This document shows, one piece after another, positions 1 to 5,184 of a stretch of 5,184 nucleotides of DNA. The number at the start of each line of letters is the position of its first letter. The stretch's first letter is position 1. The notes beneath the pieces were generated by a model that was not told the origin of the DNA, searched no databases, and saw only the letters and a list, made by a program, of their open reading frames with translations. This stretch comes from Clostridiales bacterium (lineage in GTDB: Bacteria > Bacillota > Clostridia > Lachnospirales > Lachnospiraceae). A program made the translations under genes and the position numbers. The stretch covers positions 1-5,184 of the forward strand of contig JAATEU010000520.1 of assembly GCA_015655565.1 (NCBI GenBank), in the 5' to 3' direction.

Positions 1-1
1 G

Positions 2-274
2 GTATATCAGGAAGAAGCCCGGGAGGTAACCATATTTGCAGTGAACCGTGATTTAGAGGATTCCATTGAATTTACCTGCGATATCCGAAGCTTTGAAGGT
101 TATGGGCTGATTGAACATATTGTCCTGGCCAGTGATGATTTACAGGCGGCCAACTCAGCCGTAAAGCAGGTGGTAGCGCCCAGGGCAGGGAAGGATAGCA
201 AGGTGGATAACGGAACATTAACCGCACTTTTAAATAAAGCTTCCTGGAATGTAATCCGTTTGGGAAGAAAATAA
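2..274 (+). CDS. alpha-L-arabinofuranosidase (GH51), C-terminal end only
   Basis: The gene is cut by the left window edge; 90 codons in this frame are open from position 2 to the TAA at 272-274. The peptide reads as the C-terminal beta-sandwich domain of GH51 alpha-L-arabinofuranosidases (EC 3.2.1.55). Typical blocks are VTIFAVNRDLED (residues 9-20 of the fragment), EHIVLASDDLQAANS, and the closing ASWNVIRLGRK. The family removes terminal arabinofuranosyl groups from arabinoxylan, arabinan and arabinogalactan side chains, and most members are cytoplasmic. The catalytic TIM barrel with both glutamates lies outside the window, so activity cannot be checked here. The GTG at 41 is an internal valine codon inside the conserved AVNRD block, not a start. 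A rho-independent terminator follows about 80 nt after the stop, so this gene probably ends the upstream transcription unit. Family assignment is from remembered motifs; closely related GH51 subgroups cannot be separated from this fragment. Confidence 0.86.
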   Translation, partial: VYQEEAREVTIFAVNRDLEDSIEFTCDIRSFEGYGLIEHIVLASDDLQAANSAVKQVVAPRAGKDSKVDNGTLTALLNKASWNVIRLGRK

Positions 275-353
275 AACAGAAAGTTTTATACGGGGCAGTA
301 ATCTAAGATAAGTTTCTATTATGCCTTTGCAGCTCTTATAAATAATATAAGCA

Positions 354-400
354 GGACTGGTTCTGGAAATGGCATAAACCCGGAACGGTCCTTTTATATT
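354..400 (+). terminator. rho-independent terminator after the arabinofuranosidase gene
   Basis: A 13-position stem pairs 354-366 (GGACTGGTTCTGG) with 379-391 (CCCGGAACGGTCC) around a 12-nt loop. It has two G-U pairs and one mismatch, with G+C-rich ends. The T-rich run TTTTATATT (392-400) follows directly. It lies about 80 nt downstream of the arabinofuranosidase stop and well upstream of the regulator promoter, which is where the upstream unit would be expected to end. Confidence 0.78.
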
Positions 401-478
401 GTATTCCTTAGATGCAGGGAGGATTTGTGACAGGCTTAATTTTCATATAAATAATCATGTAAATTATATAAAAAGATC

Positions 479-507
479 TTTTCATTTTTGAAATAACATG
501 ATACAAT
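479..507 (+). promoter_or_regulatory. extended -10 (sigma-A type) promoter of the regulator gene
   Basis: The -10 hexamer TACAAT (502-507) matches TATAAT at five of six positions. It is preceded by TGA (499-501), giving the TGn extended -10 motif. A 17-bp spacer separates it from TTTTCA (479-484), which matches the -35 consensus TTGACA at four positions. Transcription would start near 513-515, leaving a leader of about 60 nt before the TTG start at 576. Spacing and extended motif make this the best promoter in the window, but it is read by eye only. Confidence 0.65.
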
Positions 508-509
508 AA

Positions 510-555
510 ATAAAACAGAAATATTAATTTACAACAGAAATTTTGTTATAAACAA
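510..555. promoter_or_regulatory. operator-like repeats at the regulator transcription start and leader
   Basis: The 9-mer AACAGAAAT occurs at 514-522 and again at 533-541, a 19-bp period (about two helical turns). The second copy begins an imperfect inverted repeat, AACAGAA / TTTTGTT (533-539 / 541-547). Overlapping that is a perfect 5+5 palindrome, TTGTT-ata-AACAA (543-555). Repeats placed just downstream of the promoter and ahead of an ArsR-type gene would suit autoregulation. The DNA is very AT-rich, so some of this symmetry may be chance. Confidence 0.35.
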
Positions 556-560
556 TGCAA

Positions 561-567
561 AAAGGAG
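561..567 (+). promoter_or_regulatory. ribosome binding site that fixes the regulator start at TTG 576
   Basis: AAAGGAG at 561-567 sits 8 nt before the TTG at 576. The in-frame ATG at 555 has no purine-rich site upstream (TTTTGTTATAAACA) and lies before this ribosome binding site, so it cannot use it. The next in-frame ATG (594) is 26 nt downstream, too far for this site. Confidence 0.8.
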
Positions 568-575
568 TAATCAAA

Positions 576-1490
576 TTGAATAAAACCAAACACATGGATT
601 TAGATGATAAAGAACAGCTTGCATTGTTGGCAAGGGCGCTGTCGGCAGAGGTCAGGATTGAAATTCTAAAGCTTTTATGCAGATGTGATTTAAATATTAA
701 TGAAATCGCGGAACGCTTAGGACTGCCCCAATCTTCCGCCGCCGCCCATGTTAAGGTATTAGAGGAAGCAGGGCTTATAAAAACCAGTCTTAAGCTGGCG
801 GTCCGGGGTTCCATGAAGGTATGCAGCAAACAGCTGGAAGCATTTGGCGTAGAATTAATAACCAAAATGGAAGAAGAAACGGAGGTTATTAACATGCCTA
901 TCGGCAATTTTGTAGACTATTATGTGGAGGCGACCTGTGGTATTGTCAGTGAAAAAGGGCATATTGATGAAGAAGACGAACCAAGGTGTTTTTATAACCC
1001 GGATAGGACTAAGGCAAAACTTCTTTGGTTTGGCAAAGGTTATGTGGAATACCGTTTTTCCAATAAAGTATTAACGAACCGTCAGGAAAAACGGATGGAA
1101 CTGTCCATGGAGCTCTGCTCGGAGGATCATGAATATAATTTTGATTTTCCCTCCGACATTACGGTCTGGATAAACGGCATAGAGGCCGGCACCTGGGATT
1201 GTCCCGGCGATTTCGGAGGAAGGCGCGGGAAATTAAATCCGGGGTGGTGGCCTGATAAGAATACTCAATATGGCATATTAAAGACCTGGAAATTAACGGA
1301 GCAGGGAACGTATATTGATGAAAGAAAAATCAATTCCCTGGCAATCCATGAATATCATCTCTCTGAAAAGGCTTTTATTTCAGTACGGATTGGTATAAAA
1401 GAAGACGCAGAACACATTGGCGGCGTAAATCTTTTTGGGGACTGTTTTGGGGATTATGCACAGAATATCCGGATGAAGATTATATTTTAA
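576..1490 (+). CDS. ArsR-type winged-helix transcriptional regulator with C-terminal beta-rich (putative ligand-binding) domain
   Basis: The product is 304 residues from the TTG at 576, chosen because AAAGGAG lies 8 nt upstream; a longer frame from ATG 555 lacks a ribosome binding site. Residues 14-85 form an ArsR-like winged helix: helices LALLARALSAEVRIEILKLL and INEIAERLG (41-49), recognition helix SSAAAHVKVLEEAGLI (53-68), and wing up to about 85. After a linker, residues about 108-304 form a conserved domain with LLWFGKGYVEYRF (149-161), TVWINGIEAGTW (196-207), PGDFG (210-214), NPGWWP (221-226), and HIGGVNLFGDCFGDY near the end. This matches my memory of the COG4189 predicted regulators of Firmicutes. 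Those are about three times longer than simple ArsR sensors, which end soon after the wing. No ArsR metal box is in register, so metal sensing is unlikely. The beta-rich, Trp/Gly-rich C-terminus looks like a ligand-binding sandwich, possibly for sugar; that is inference. Position suggests control of galKET, of its own gene, or of the arabinofuranosidase. Confidence 0.85.
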   Translation: MNKTKHMDLDDKEQLALLARALSAEVRIEILKLLCRCDLNINEIAERLGLPQSSAAAHVKVLEEAGLIKTSLKLAVRGSMKVCSKQLEAFGVELITKMEEETEVINMPIGNFVDYYVEATCGIVSEKGHIDEEDEPRCFYNPDRTKAKLLWFGKGYVEYRFSNKVLTNRQEKRMELSMELCSEDHEYNFDFPSDITVWINGIEAGTWDCPGDFGGRRGKLNPGWWPDKNTQYGILKTWKLTEQGTYIDERKINSLAIHEYHLSEKAFISVRIGIKEDAEHIGGVNLFGDCFGDYAQNIRMKIIF

Positions 1491-1616
1491 CCTATCAGGG
1501 AAAGCCAAAACCGCAGAATGGCGGTTATAAGTTTATTATGTCCCTGTTTGCAGGAACTTGCGGATATTAAAATCCGTTTTGAAAATAAAGCCTGAATCAG
1601 ACAAAAGGAGTGTTGT
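1491..1616 (+). other. regulator-galK spacer with two small hairpins
   Basis: This 126-nt gap holds two weak stem-loops. One is AACCGC/GCGGTT (1509-1514 / 1521-1526, 6 bp, 6-nt loop) with no T-tract on the + strand. The other is CGGAT/ATCCG (1561-1565 / 1572-1576, 5 bp, 6-nt loop) followed by TTTT (1577-1580). The second could be a weak, leaky terminator. No convincing -35/-10 pair was found by eye, so galK is most simply read as co-transcribed with the regulator, possibly at reduced level. The galK ribosome binding site AAAAGGAG is at 1603-1610. Confidence 0.45.
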
Positions 1617-2780
1617 ATGAAGGAACAGCTATTACAGAAATTTAACGAAATATTTGGAGCAGGCGGGGACATCCGGGTTTATTTTGCACCGGGACGTGTT
1701 AATCTTATAGGTGAGCATACGGATTATAACGGAGGCCATGTATTTCCCTGCGCACTTACTATTGGAACTTATGCAGCGGTAAGAAAGAATACGGATAAAA
1801 CCTTGCGTTTTTATTCCATGAATTTTGAACACCTTGGTGTAATTACTTCTTTTGTGGAAGGATTAACAAAAAAGAAAGAAGATGACTGGGCTAATTATCC
1901 CAAGGGTGTCATCTGGGCACTGCAGCAGAAAGGATATATAATTGAGCAGGGTATGGATGTAGTTTATTTTGGCAATATACCCAATGCATCCGGGCTATCT
2001 TCCTCAGCCTCTTTAGAAGTCCTGACCGGTTATATCTTAAAAGAATTATTCCACTTCGAGCTTTATATGATAGAACTTGCTTTAATCAGCCAGTATGCAG
2101 AAAATAAATTTATTGGGGTTAACTGCGGCATCATGGATCAGTTTGCTGTTGCAATGGGCAAAAAGGATCATGCCATCTTTTTGGATACCAGTAATTTAGC
2201 CTGCGAATATGCACCCATTAAATTAGACAATGCCAAAATAATCATTGCCTGCAGCAATAAAAAAAGAGGTTTAGGAGATTCCAGGTATAACGAACGGAGA
2301 AGCGAATGTGAAGAAGCGTTAAAGGAATTACAGACAGTTATAGCGGTCAAGGCCCTTGGGGACCTGAGTGAAGAGGAGTTTGAGGCACATAAAAGTGCAA
2401 TCGGTGATCCTGTACGTATAAAACGGGCCAAACATGCCGTGTACGAGAACCGGAGAACCATACAAGCCGTGAAAGCCCTTAAGGCAGGCAATATAGCTGA
2501 ATTTGGACAATTAATGAATGCCTCCCATATATCCCTGCGGGATGATTATGAGGTTACCGGTATTGAACTGGATACCTTAGCGGAGACAGCCTGGCAGCAG
2601 AAGGGGGTTATGGGTTCCAGAATGACGGGAGCAGGTTTTGGCGGATGCACGGTTAGCATTGTTGAAAATGAGTATACCCGGGAGTTTATTAAAGCAGTAG
2701 GAAAAACCTATGAAGAAAAAATCGGTTATAAAGCAGATTTTTATGTTGTAGATATCGGTAACGGACCCGGCAGATTATAA
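1617..2780 (+). CDS. galK: galactokinase
   Basis: Galactokinase (EC 2.7.1.6) phosphorylates galactose at C1 with ATP in the cytoplasm, the entry step of the Leloir pathway. The 387-residue product has the usual length and all three GHMP-kinase motifs. The galactokinase signature is at residues 26-38 (GRVNLIGEHTDYN, with R27, E33, H34 and D36 for sugar binding and catalysis). The ATP-binding loop ASGLSSSAS is at 124-132. The C-terminal glycine-rich block MTGAGFGGC is at 336-344. GVNCGIMDQF (167-176) supplies the catalytic-base aspartate D174. The start is set by AAAAGGAG (1603-1610), 6 nt before ATG. The gene follows the regulator by 126 nt and precedes galE by 87 nt in the same direction, as expected for a gal operon. 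Nothing is truncated or missing. Other GHMP kinases (mevalonate, homoserine) lack the N-terminal sugar signature, so identity is near certain. Confidence 0.97.
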   Translation: MKEQLLQKFNEIFGAGGDIRVYFAPGRVNLIGEHTDYNGGHVFPCALTIGTYAAVRKNTDKTLRFYSMNFEHLGVITSFVEGLTKKKEDDWANYPKGVIWALQQKGYIIEQGMDVVYFGNIPNASGLSSSASLEVLTGYILKELFHFELYMIELALISQYAENKFIGVNCGIMDQFAVAMGKKDHAIFLDTSNLACEYAPIKLDNAKIIIACSNKKRGLGDSRYNERRSECEEALKELQTVIAVKALGDLSEEEFEAHKSAIGDPVRIKRAKHAVYENRRTIQAVKALKAGNIAEFGQLMNASHISLRDDYEVTGIELDTLAETAWQQKGVMGSRMTGAGFGGCTVSIVENEYTREFIKAVGKTYEEKIGYKADFYVVDIGNGPGRL

Positions 2781-2796
2781 TAGGGAAGATGCAATT

Positions 2797-2816
2797 TTCA
2801 GCCGGGTACGGCTGAA
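2797..2816 (+). other. galK-galE intercistronic hairpin without T-tract
   Basis: A perfect 8-bp stem, TTCAGCCG (2797-2804) with CGGCTGAA (2809-2816), encloses a GGTA tetraloop. It is followed by TAGTAATTATAAT, not a T-run, so it is unlikely to terminate transcription. It starts 16 nt after the galK stop. Hairpins in this position can block 3' exonucleases or mark processing sites; that role is inferred. Confidence 0.55.
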
Positions 2817-2867
2817 TAGTAATTATAATACAGGAAATATATTTAGAAAGACAGGAGGATTATTAAG

Positions 2868-3857
2868 ATGGTTTTAGTATTAGGAGGAGCCGGTTATATT
2901 GGCTCACATACCGTATATGAGTTAATTGACCAGGGACAGGATGTAGTAATCGTTGATAATCTGGAGACGGGTTATATTGAGGCGGTGCATCCGAAAGCAC
3001 GTTTTTATCAGGGCGATATCAGGGACAGGGAATTTATTGACGGTGTGTTTGAGAAAGAGAAGATTGATGCCGTAATTCACTTTGCTGCTAATTCCCTGGT
3101 GGGGGAAAGTATGACCAACCCGTTAAAATATTACGACAATAACCTGTGCGGAACTAAGGTTCTGTTACAATCCATGGTAGAGCATGACATCAAAAGAATT
3201 GTGTTCTCTTCCACAGCAGCTACCTATGGAGAACCGGAACGGGTACCGATATTGGAAACAGACCGGACCGAACCTACCAATGCATATGGAGAAACAAAAT
3301 TATCCATGGAGAAAATGTTTAAATGGACGGACAGGGCCCATGGGCTAAAGTATGTTTCCTTACGGTACTTTAATGCCTGCGGTGCCCATAAAAGCGGCAA
3401 TATCGGGGAAGCCCACAATCCGGAATCCCATCTGATCCCTTTGATTCTGCAGGTGCCAAACGGAAAAAGAGAAGCAATCAGTATATATGGGAATGATTAC
3501 GATACCAAAGACGGTACCTGCATCCGGGATTATATTCATGTTACGGATTTAGCCGCTGCCCATATATTGGCCGTAAAATACCTGACGGAAGGGAAGGAAA
3601 GCAATATCTTTAACCTGGGAAACGGTGTGGGATTTACGGTGAATGAAGTGATTGAGGCAGCAAGAAAGATAACGGATTCTCCGATTCCCCAAGTGGTTGC
3701 CCCCAGAAGGGCAGGGGATCCTGCAAAACTGATTGCATCCAGTGAAAAAGCAAAATCTGTTTTAGGATGGAAGCCGCAGTATGAGGACATTGAAGAAATT
3801 ATTGCTTCGGCCTGGAAATGGCATAAGTCCCATCCAAACGGATACCGGCACAGCTAA
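2868..3857 (+). CDS. galE: UDP-glucose 4-epimerase
   Basis: GalE (EC 5.1.3.2) interconverts UDP-galactose and UDP-glucose using tightly bound NAD+. It regenerates UDP-glucose for GalT and supplies UDP-galactose for cell-surface glycans. The 329-residue product is an extended short-chain dehydrogenase: Rossmann motif GGAGYIGS (6-13, GxxGxxG), NAD-ribose aspartate D30 in VDNL, GDIRD (49-53), and HFAA (71-74). The catalytic residues are T116 (in SSTAATYG, the position of E. coli Ser124) plus Y140 and K144 (YxxxK in AYGETK). The substrate-binding block is RYFNACGA, and the C-terminus ends in HPNGY typical of GalE. The start is set by AGGAGG (2853-2858), 9 nt before ATG. The residue aligned with E. 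coli Tyr299, which limits use of N-acetylated sugars, is Leu288, so UDP-GlcNAc/GalNAc activity is possible. It sits between galK and galT in one transcription direction. A broader hexose epimerase role cannot be excluded, but the gal context makes galE very likely. Confidence 0.96.
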   Translation: MVLVLGGAGYIGSHTVYELIDQGQDVVIVDNLETGYIEAVHPKARFYQGDIRDREFIDGVFEKEKIDAVIHFAANSLVGESMTNPLKYYDNNLCGTKVLLQSMVEHDIKRIVFSSTAATYGEPERVPILETDRTEPTNAYGETKLSMEKMFKWTDRAHGLKYVSLRYFNACGAHKSGNIGEAHNPESHLIPLILQVPNGKREAISIYGNDYDTKDGTCIRDYIHVTDLAAAHILAVKYLTEGKESNIFNLGNGVGFTVNEVIEAARKITDSPIPQVVAPRRAGDPAKLIASSEKAKSVLGWKPQYEDIEEIIASAWKWHKSHPNGYRHS

Positions 3858-3862
3858 GGAGG
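3856..3862 (+). promoter_or_regulatory. consensus ribosome-binding sequence with no obvious start codon
   Basis: AAGGAGG overlaps the last two bases of the galE stop codon, a perfect match to the anti-Shine-Dalgarno core. No ATG lies within normal distance. The nearest candidates are TTG 3876 (13 nt away, in frame with galT and open through to it) and GTG 3878 (15 nt away, an 11-codon ORF ending at 3913). Both spacings are longer than usual, so it may be a relic or non-functional. Confidence 0.4.
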
Positions 3863-3879
3863 CAAAAACAGAGATTTGT

Positions 3880-3916
3880 GCCTTATAACAGGGTTATCTG
3901 CGCCCTGTTATAAGGC
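3880..3916 (+). repeat. strong intercistronic hairpin before galT
   Basis: This is a perfect 14-bp inverted repeat: GCCTTATAACAGGG (3880-3893) pairs with CCCTGTTATAAGGC (3903-3916) around a 9-nt loop, and one more U-G pair could close the loop to 7 nt. No T-tract follows; the next bases are CGGAGGA, the galT ribosome binding site. It is therefore unlikely to be a terminator. It could stabilise or process the message, or influence galT translation initiation. It is also the length and shape of a small palindromic repeat element, which would need genome-wide comparison. Confidence 0.75.
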
Positions 3917-3917
3917 C

Positions 3918-3922
3918 GGAGG
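3918..3922 (+). promoter_or_regulatory. galT: galT ribosome binding site abutting the hairpin
   Basis: GGAGG at 3918-3922 lies 7 nt before ATG 3930 and starts only 1 nt after the last paired base of the 14-bp hairpin. This fixes the galT start at 3930. The hairpin does not sequester the site itself but would crowd the ribosome's upstream footprint. Confidence 0.75.
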
Positions 3923-3929
3923 ACAAAAT

Positions 3930-5184
3930 ATGATTAATCAATATATAGCAGCACTGGTTGAATATGGTTTAAAAACGGGATTGGTGAAAGAACACGATAA
4001 AGTATATACCACAAACCTTTTATTGGATTTATTTCAATTGGAAGAATACAAAGAACCGGATTGTTCCGTGCATACAGTTATGACCCTGGAAGCAATCTTA
4101 ACCGGAATGCTTGATTATGCTTATGAGCATGGAATATTAAAGGAAAACAGCATAGTTTACCGGGATTTATTTGATACAAAAATTATGGGATTACTGGTTC
4201 CCAGGCCGTCGGAAGTGACAGCGGAATTTAAAGCTTTGTACCGGGAGAATCCCCAAAAAGCCACGGATTATTATTATAAATTCAGCCAGGATACGGATTA
4301 CATCAGGCGTTACCGCATTGCCAGGGATATCAGATGGGTTACCGGGACGGATTATGGTGATATTGATATTACTGTTAATTTATCCAAGCCGGAGAAGGAC
4401 CCTAAGGCAATTGCGGCAGCTAAACGGATGAAGCAAAGCAGTTATCCGAAATGTCTTTTGTGTAAGGAAAATGTAGGTTATGCCGGCAGGGTAAACCATC
4501 CGGCCAGACAAAATCACCGTATGATTCCCATACAAATTAATAATCAGGATTGGGGATTCCAATATTCACCTTACGTCTATTATAAGGAACACTGCATCAT
4601 ATTTAATTACGAACATACGCCGATGAAAATTGATAAGGCGGCAATCCGTAAATTATTTGATTTTGTAAAGCTGTTTCCCCATTATTTTGTTGGATCCAAT
4701 GCAGATCTGCCAATTGTAGGGGGATCCATTCTGACCCATGATCATTTCCAGGGCGGTAATTATGAATTTGCCATGGCAAAAGCACCGGCAGAGAAAACAT
4801 TTACCATAAAAGGTTTTGAGAAGGTGAAAGCCGGTATAGTAAAATGGCCTATGTCTGTTATCCGTCTTAAGGCAGAAACGGCAGAACCGCTGATAGAACT
4901 GGGCGGTTACATACTGGACGGATGGAGGAACTATACGGATGAGGAAGCATTTATTTACGCTTATTCCGATTCAGAAGGAAAGCTTTTGTCCGCCCGTAAG
5001 GTTTCTGAGAGCCTGGCGGAAGAGAAAAAGAGATATGAACCTCATAATACCATTACGCCAATTGCCCGTAAAACCGCGGGTCTGTATGAACTTGACTTAG
5101 TATTACGAAATAATATTGCGACGGAGGAACATCCTTTTGGTGTATATCACCCTCATGAAGAATTGCATCACATCAAAAAGGAGA
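3930..5184 (+). CDS. galT: UDP-glucose--hexose-1-phosphate uridylyltransferase, class II (3' end beyond window)
   Basis: GalT (EC 2.7.7.12) transfers UMP from UDP-glucose to galactose-1-phosphate, giving UDP-galactose and glucose-1-phosphate; it links GalK to GalE. The frame from ATG 3930 stays open for 418 codons to the window edge. Class II enzymes run to about 490-510 residues, so roughly 80-90 are missing. The diagnostic class II signature DLPIVGGSILTHDHFQGG is at residues 259-276; H272 (the second His of HxH) is the expected uridylylated nucleophile and Q274 is the conserved glutamine after it. C175 and C178 (CLLC) form a CxxC pair. RNHPAR-like RVNHPARQNHR, YFVGSNADLP and the late HPHEELHHIKKE are also typical of this class. 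The more distantly related class I enzymes (E. coli type) are shorter and carry HPHPQ instead. The start follows GGAGG with 7-nt spacing. It is the third gal gene in the same direction, 72 nt after galE, with a strong hairpin in the gap. No frameshift is seen. Confidence 0.95.
   Translation, partial: MINQYIAALVEYGLKTGLVKEHDKVYTTNLLLDLFQLEEYKEPDCSVHTVMTLEAILTGMLDYAYEHGILKENSIVYRDLFDTKIMGLLVPRPSEVTAEFKALYRENPQKATDYYYKFSQDTDYIRRYRIARDIRWVTGTDYGDIDITVNLSKPEKDPKAIAAAKRMKQSSYPKCLLCKENVGYAGRVNHPARQNHRMIPIQINNQDWGFQYSPYVYYKEHCIIFNYEHTPMKIDKAAIRKLFDFVKLFPHYFVGSNADLPIVGGSILTHDHFQGGNYEFAMAKAPAEKTFTIKGFEKVKAGIVKWPMSVIRLKAETAEPLIELGGYILDGWRNYTDEEAFIYAYSDSEGKLLSARKVSESLAEEKKRYEPHNTITPIARKTAGLYELDLVLRNNIATEEHPFGVYHPHEELHHIKKE

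Larger units (their letters stand above)
275..575. other. intergenic region between arabinofuranosidase and regulator genes
   Basis: This 301-nt AT-rich spacer holds the terminator (354-400), a promoter (479-507) and operator-like repeats (510-555), each listed separately. It also has a small AT-only-cored inverted repeat CTTATA-aataa-TATAAG at 335-351, just before the terminator. I found no ORF with a ribosome binding site on either strand and no catabolite-repression (cre) consensus by eye. Confidence 0.6.

Noticed and set aside
41..274. A separate 77-residue gene starting at GTG 41.
   Set aside because: The frame is open to the window edge and the upstream residues continue the GH51 C-terminal domain without a break; no ribosome binding site fits GTG 41.
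678..695. LCRCDL in the regulator (C35-x-C37-D38) resembles the ArsR metal box ELCVCDL.
   Set aside because: Aligned by helices, the metal box should fall at residues about 40-44 (NINEI); the cysteines lie about five residues too early, before the helix, so a metal site of the classic type is not supported.
524..907. 127-codon minus-strand ORF opposite the regulator gene's 5' half.
   Set aside because: It is antisense to a well-supported gene, has no recognisable domain, and its codons mirror the conserved + strand frame.
2824..2829. Perfect TATAAT as a standalone galE promoter.
   Set aside because: No acceptable -35 at 15-19 bp and no TGn extension; the upstream DNA is the hairpin. Kept only as part of a finding.
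3691..3717. Shared QVVAPR peptide and similar DNA in galE and in the arabinofuranosidase end (about 169-190).
   Set aside because: The similarity is only about eight residues, falls in family-conserved segments of unrelated proteins, and does not extend; coincidence rather than a repeat.
4701..4710. 10-bp perfect palindrome GCAGATCTGC between two GGATCC sites inside galT.
   Set aside because: It lies in codons for the conserved SNADLP region of galT, so protein coding explains it; short palindromes of this size are expected by chance.
4380..4800. Minus-strand ORFs at 4380-4562 and 4603-4800.
   Set aside because: Both are shadows of the galT frame, which carries the complete class II active-site signature on the + strand.

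Overview
The window looks like an ordinary chromosomal stretch from a low-to-moderate G+C, Gram-positive anaerobe, probably a plant-polysaccharide-degrading member of the Lachnospiraceae/Clostridia. This rests on the strong AGGAGG-type ribosome binding sites, a TTG start codon, AT-rich spacers, a class II (Firmicutes-type) GalT, and the clostridial/paenibacillar look of the regulator. The taxonomic assignment is inference; no rRNA or other marker is present.

All recognisable genes lie on the + strand. Positions 2-274 are the 3' end of a GH51 alpha-L-arabinofuranosidase gene, closed by a hairpin plus T-tract terminator (354-400). A spacer follows with an extended -10 promoter (479-507) and short operator-like repeats. 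It leads into a 304-residue ArsR-type winged-helix regulator with a large C-terminal beta-rich domain (576-1490, TTG start). Then come galK (1617-2780), galE (2868-3857) and galT (3930 to beyond the window end). The galT reading frame has no stop inside the window; it carries the full class II GalT active-site signature.

GalK, GalT and GalE together form the Leloir pathway: galactose is phosphorylated, exchanged onto UDP from UDP-glucose, and UDP-galactose is epimerised back to UDP-glucose. The arabinofuranosidase next door would release arabinose from arabinoxylan, arabinan or arabinogalactan. The neighbourhood therefore fits use of mixed arabinose/galactose plant polymers. The regulator sits between the two and is the obvious candidate controller, though its ligand is unknown.

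I see no mobile element, CRISPR array, tRNA, rRNA or phage feature, and I do not see a clearly new system. The parts most worth a second look are: the regulator's C-terminal domain; a 14-bp hairpin placed 1 nt before the galT ribosome binding site, with an unused consensus ribosome binding site upstream of it; and the operator-like repeats in front of the regulator.
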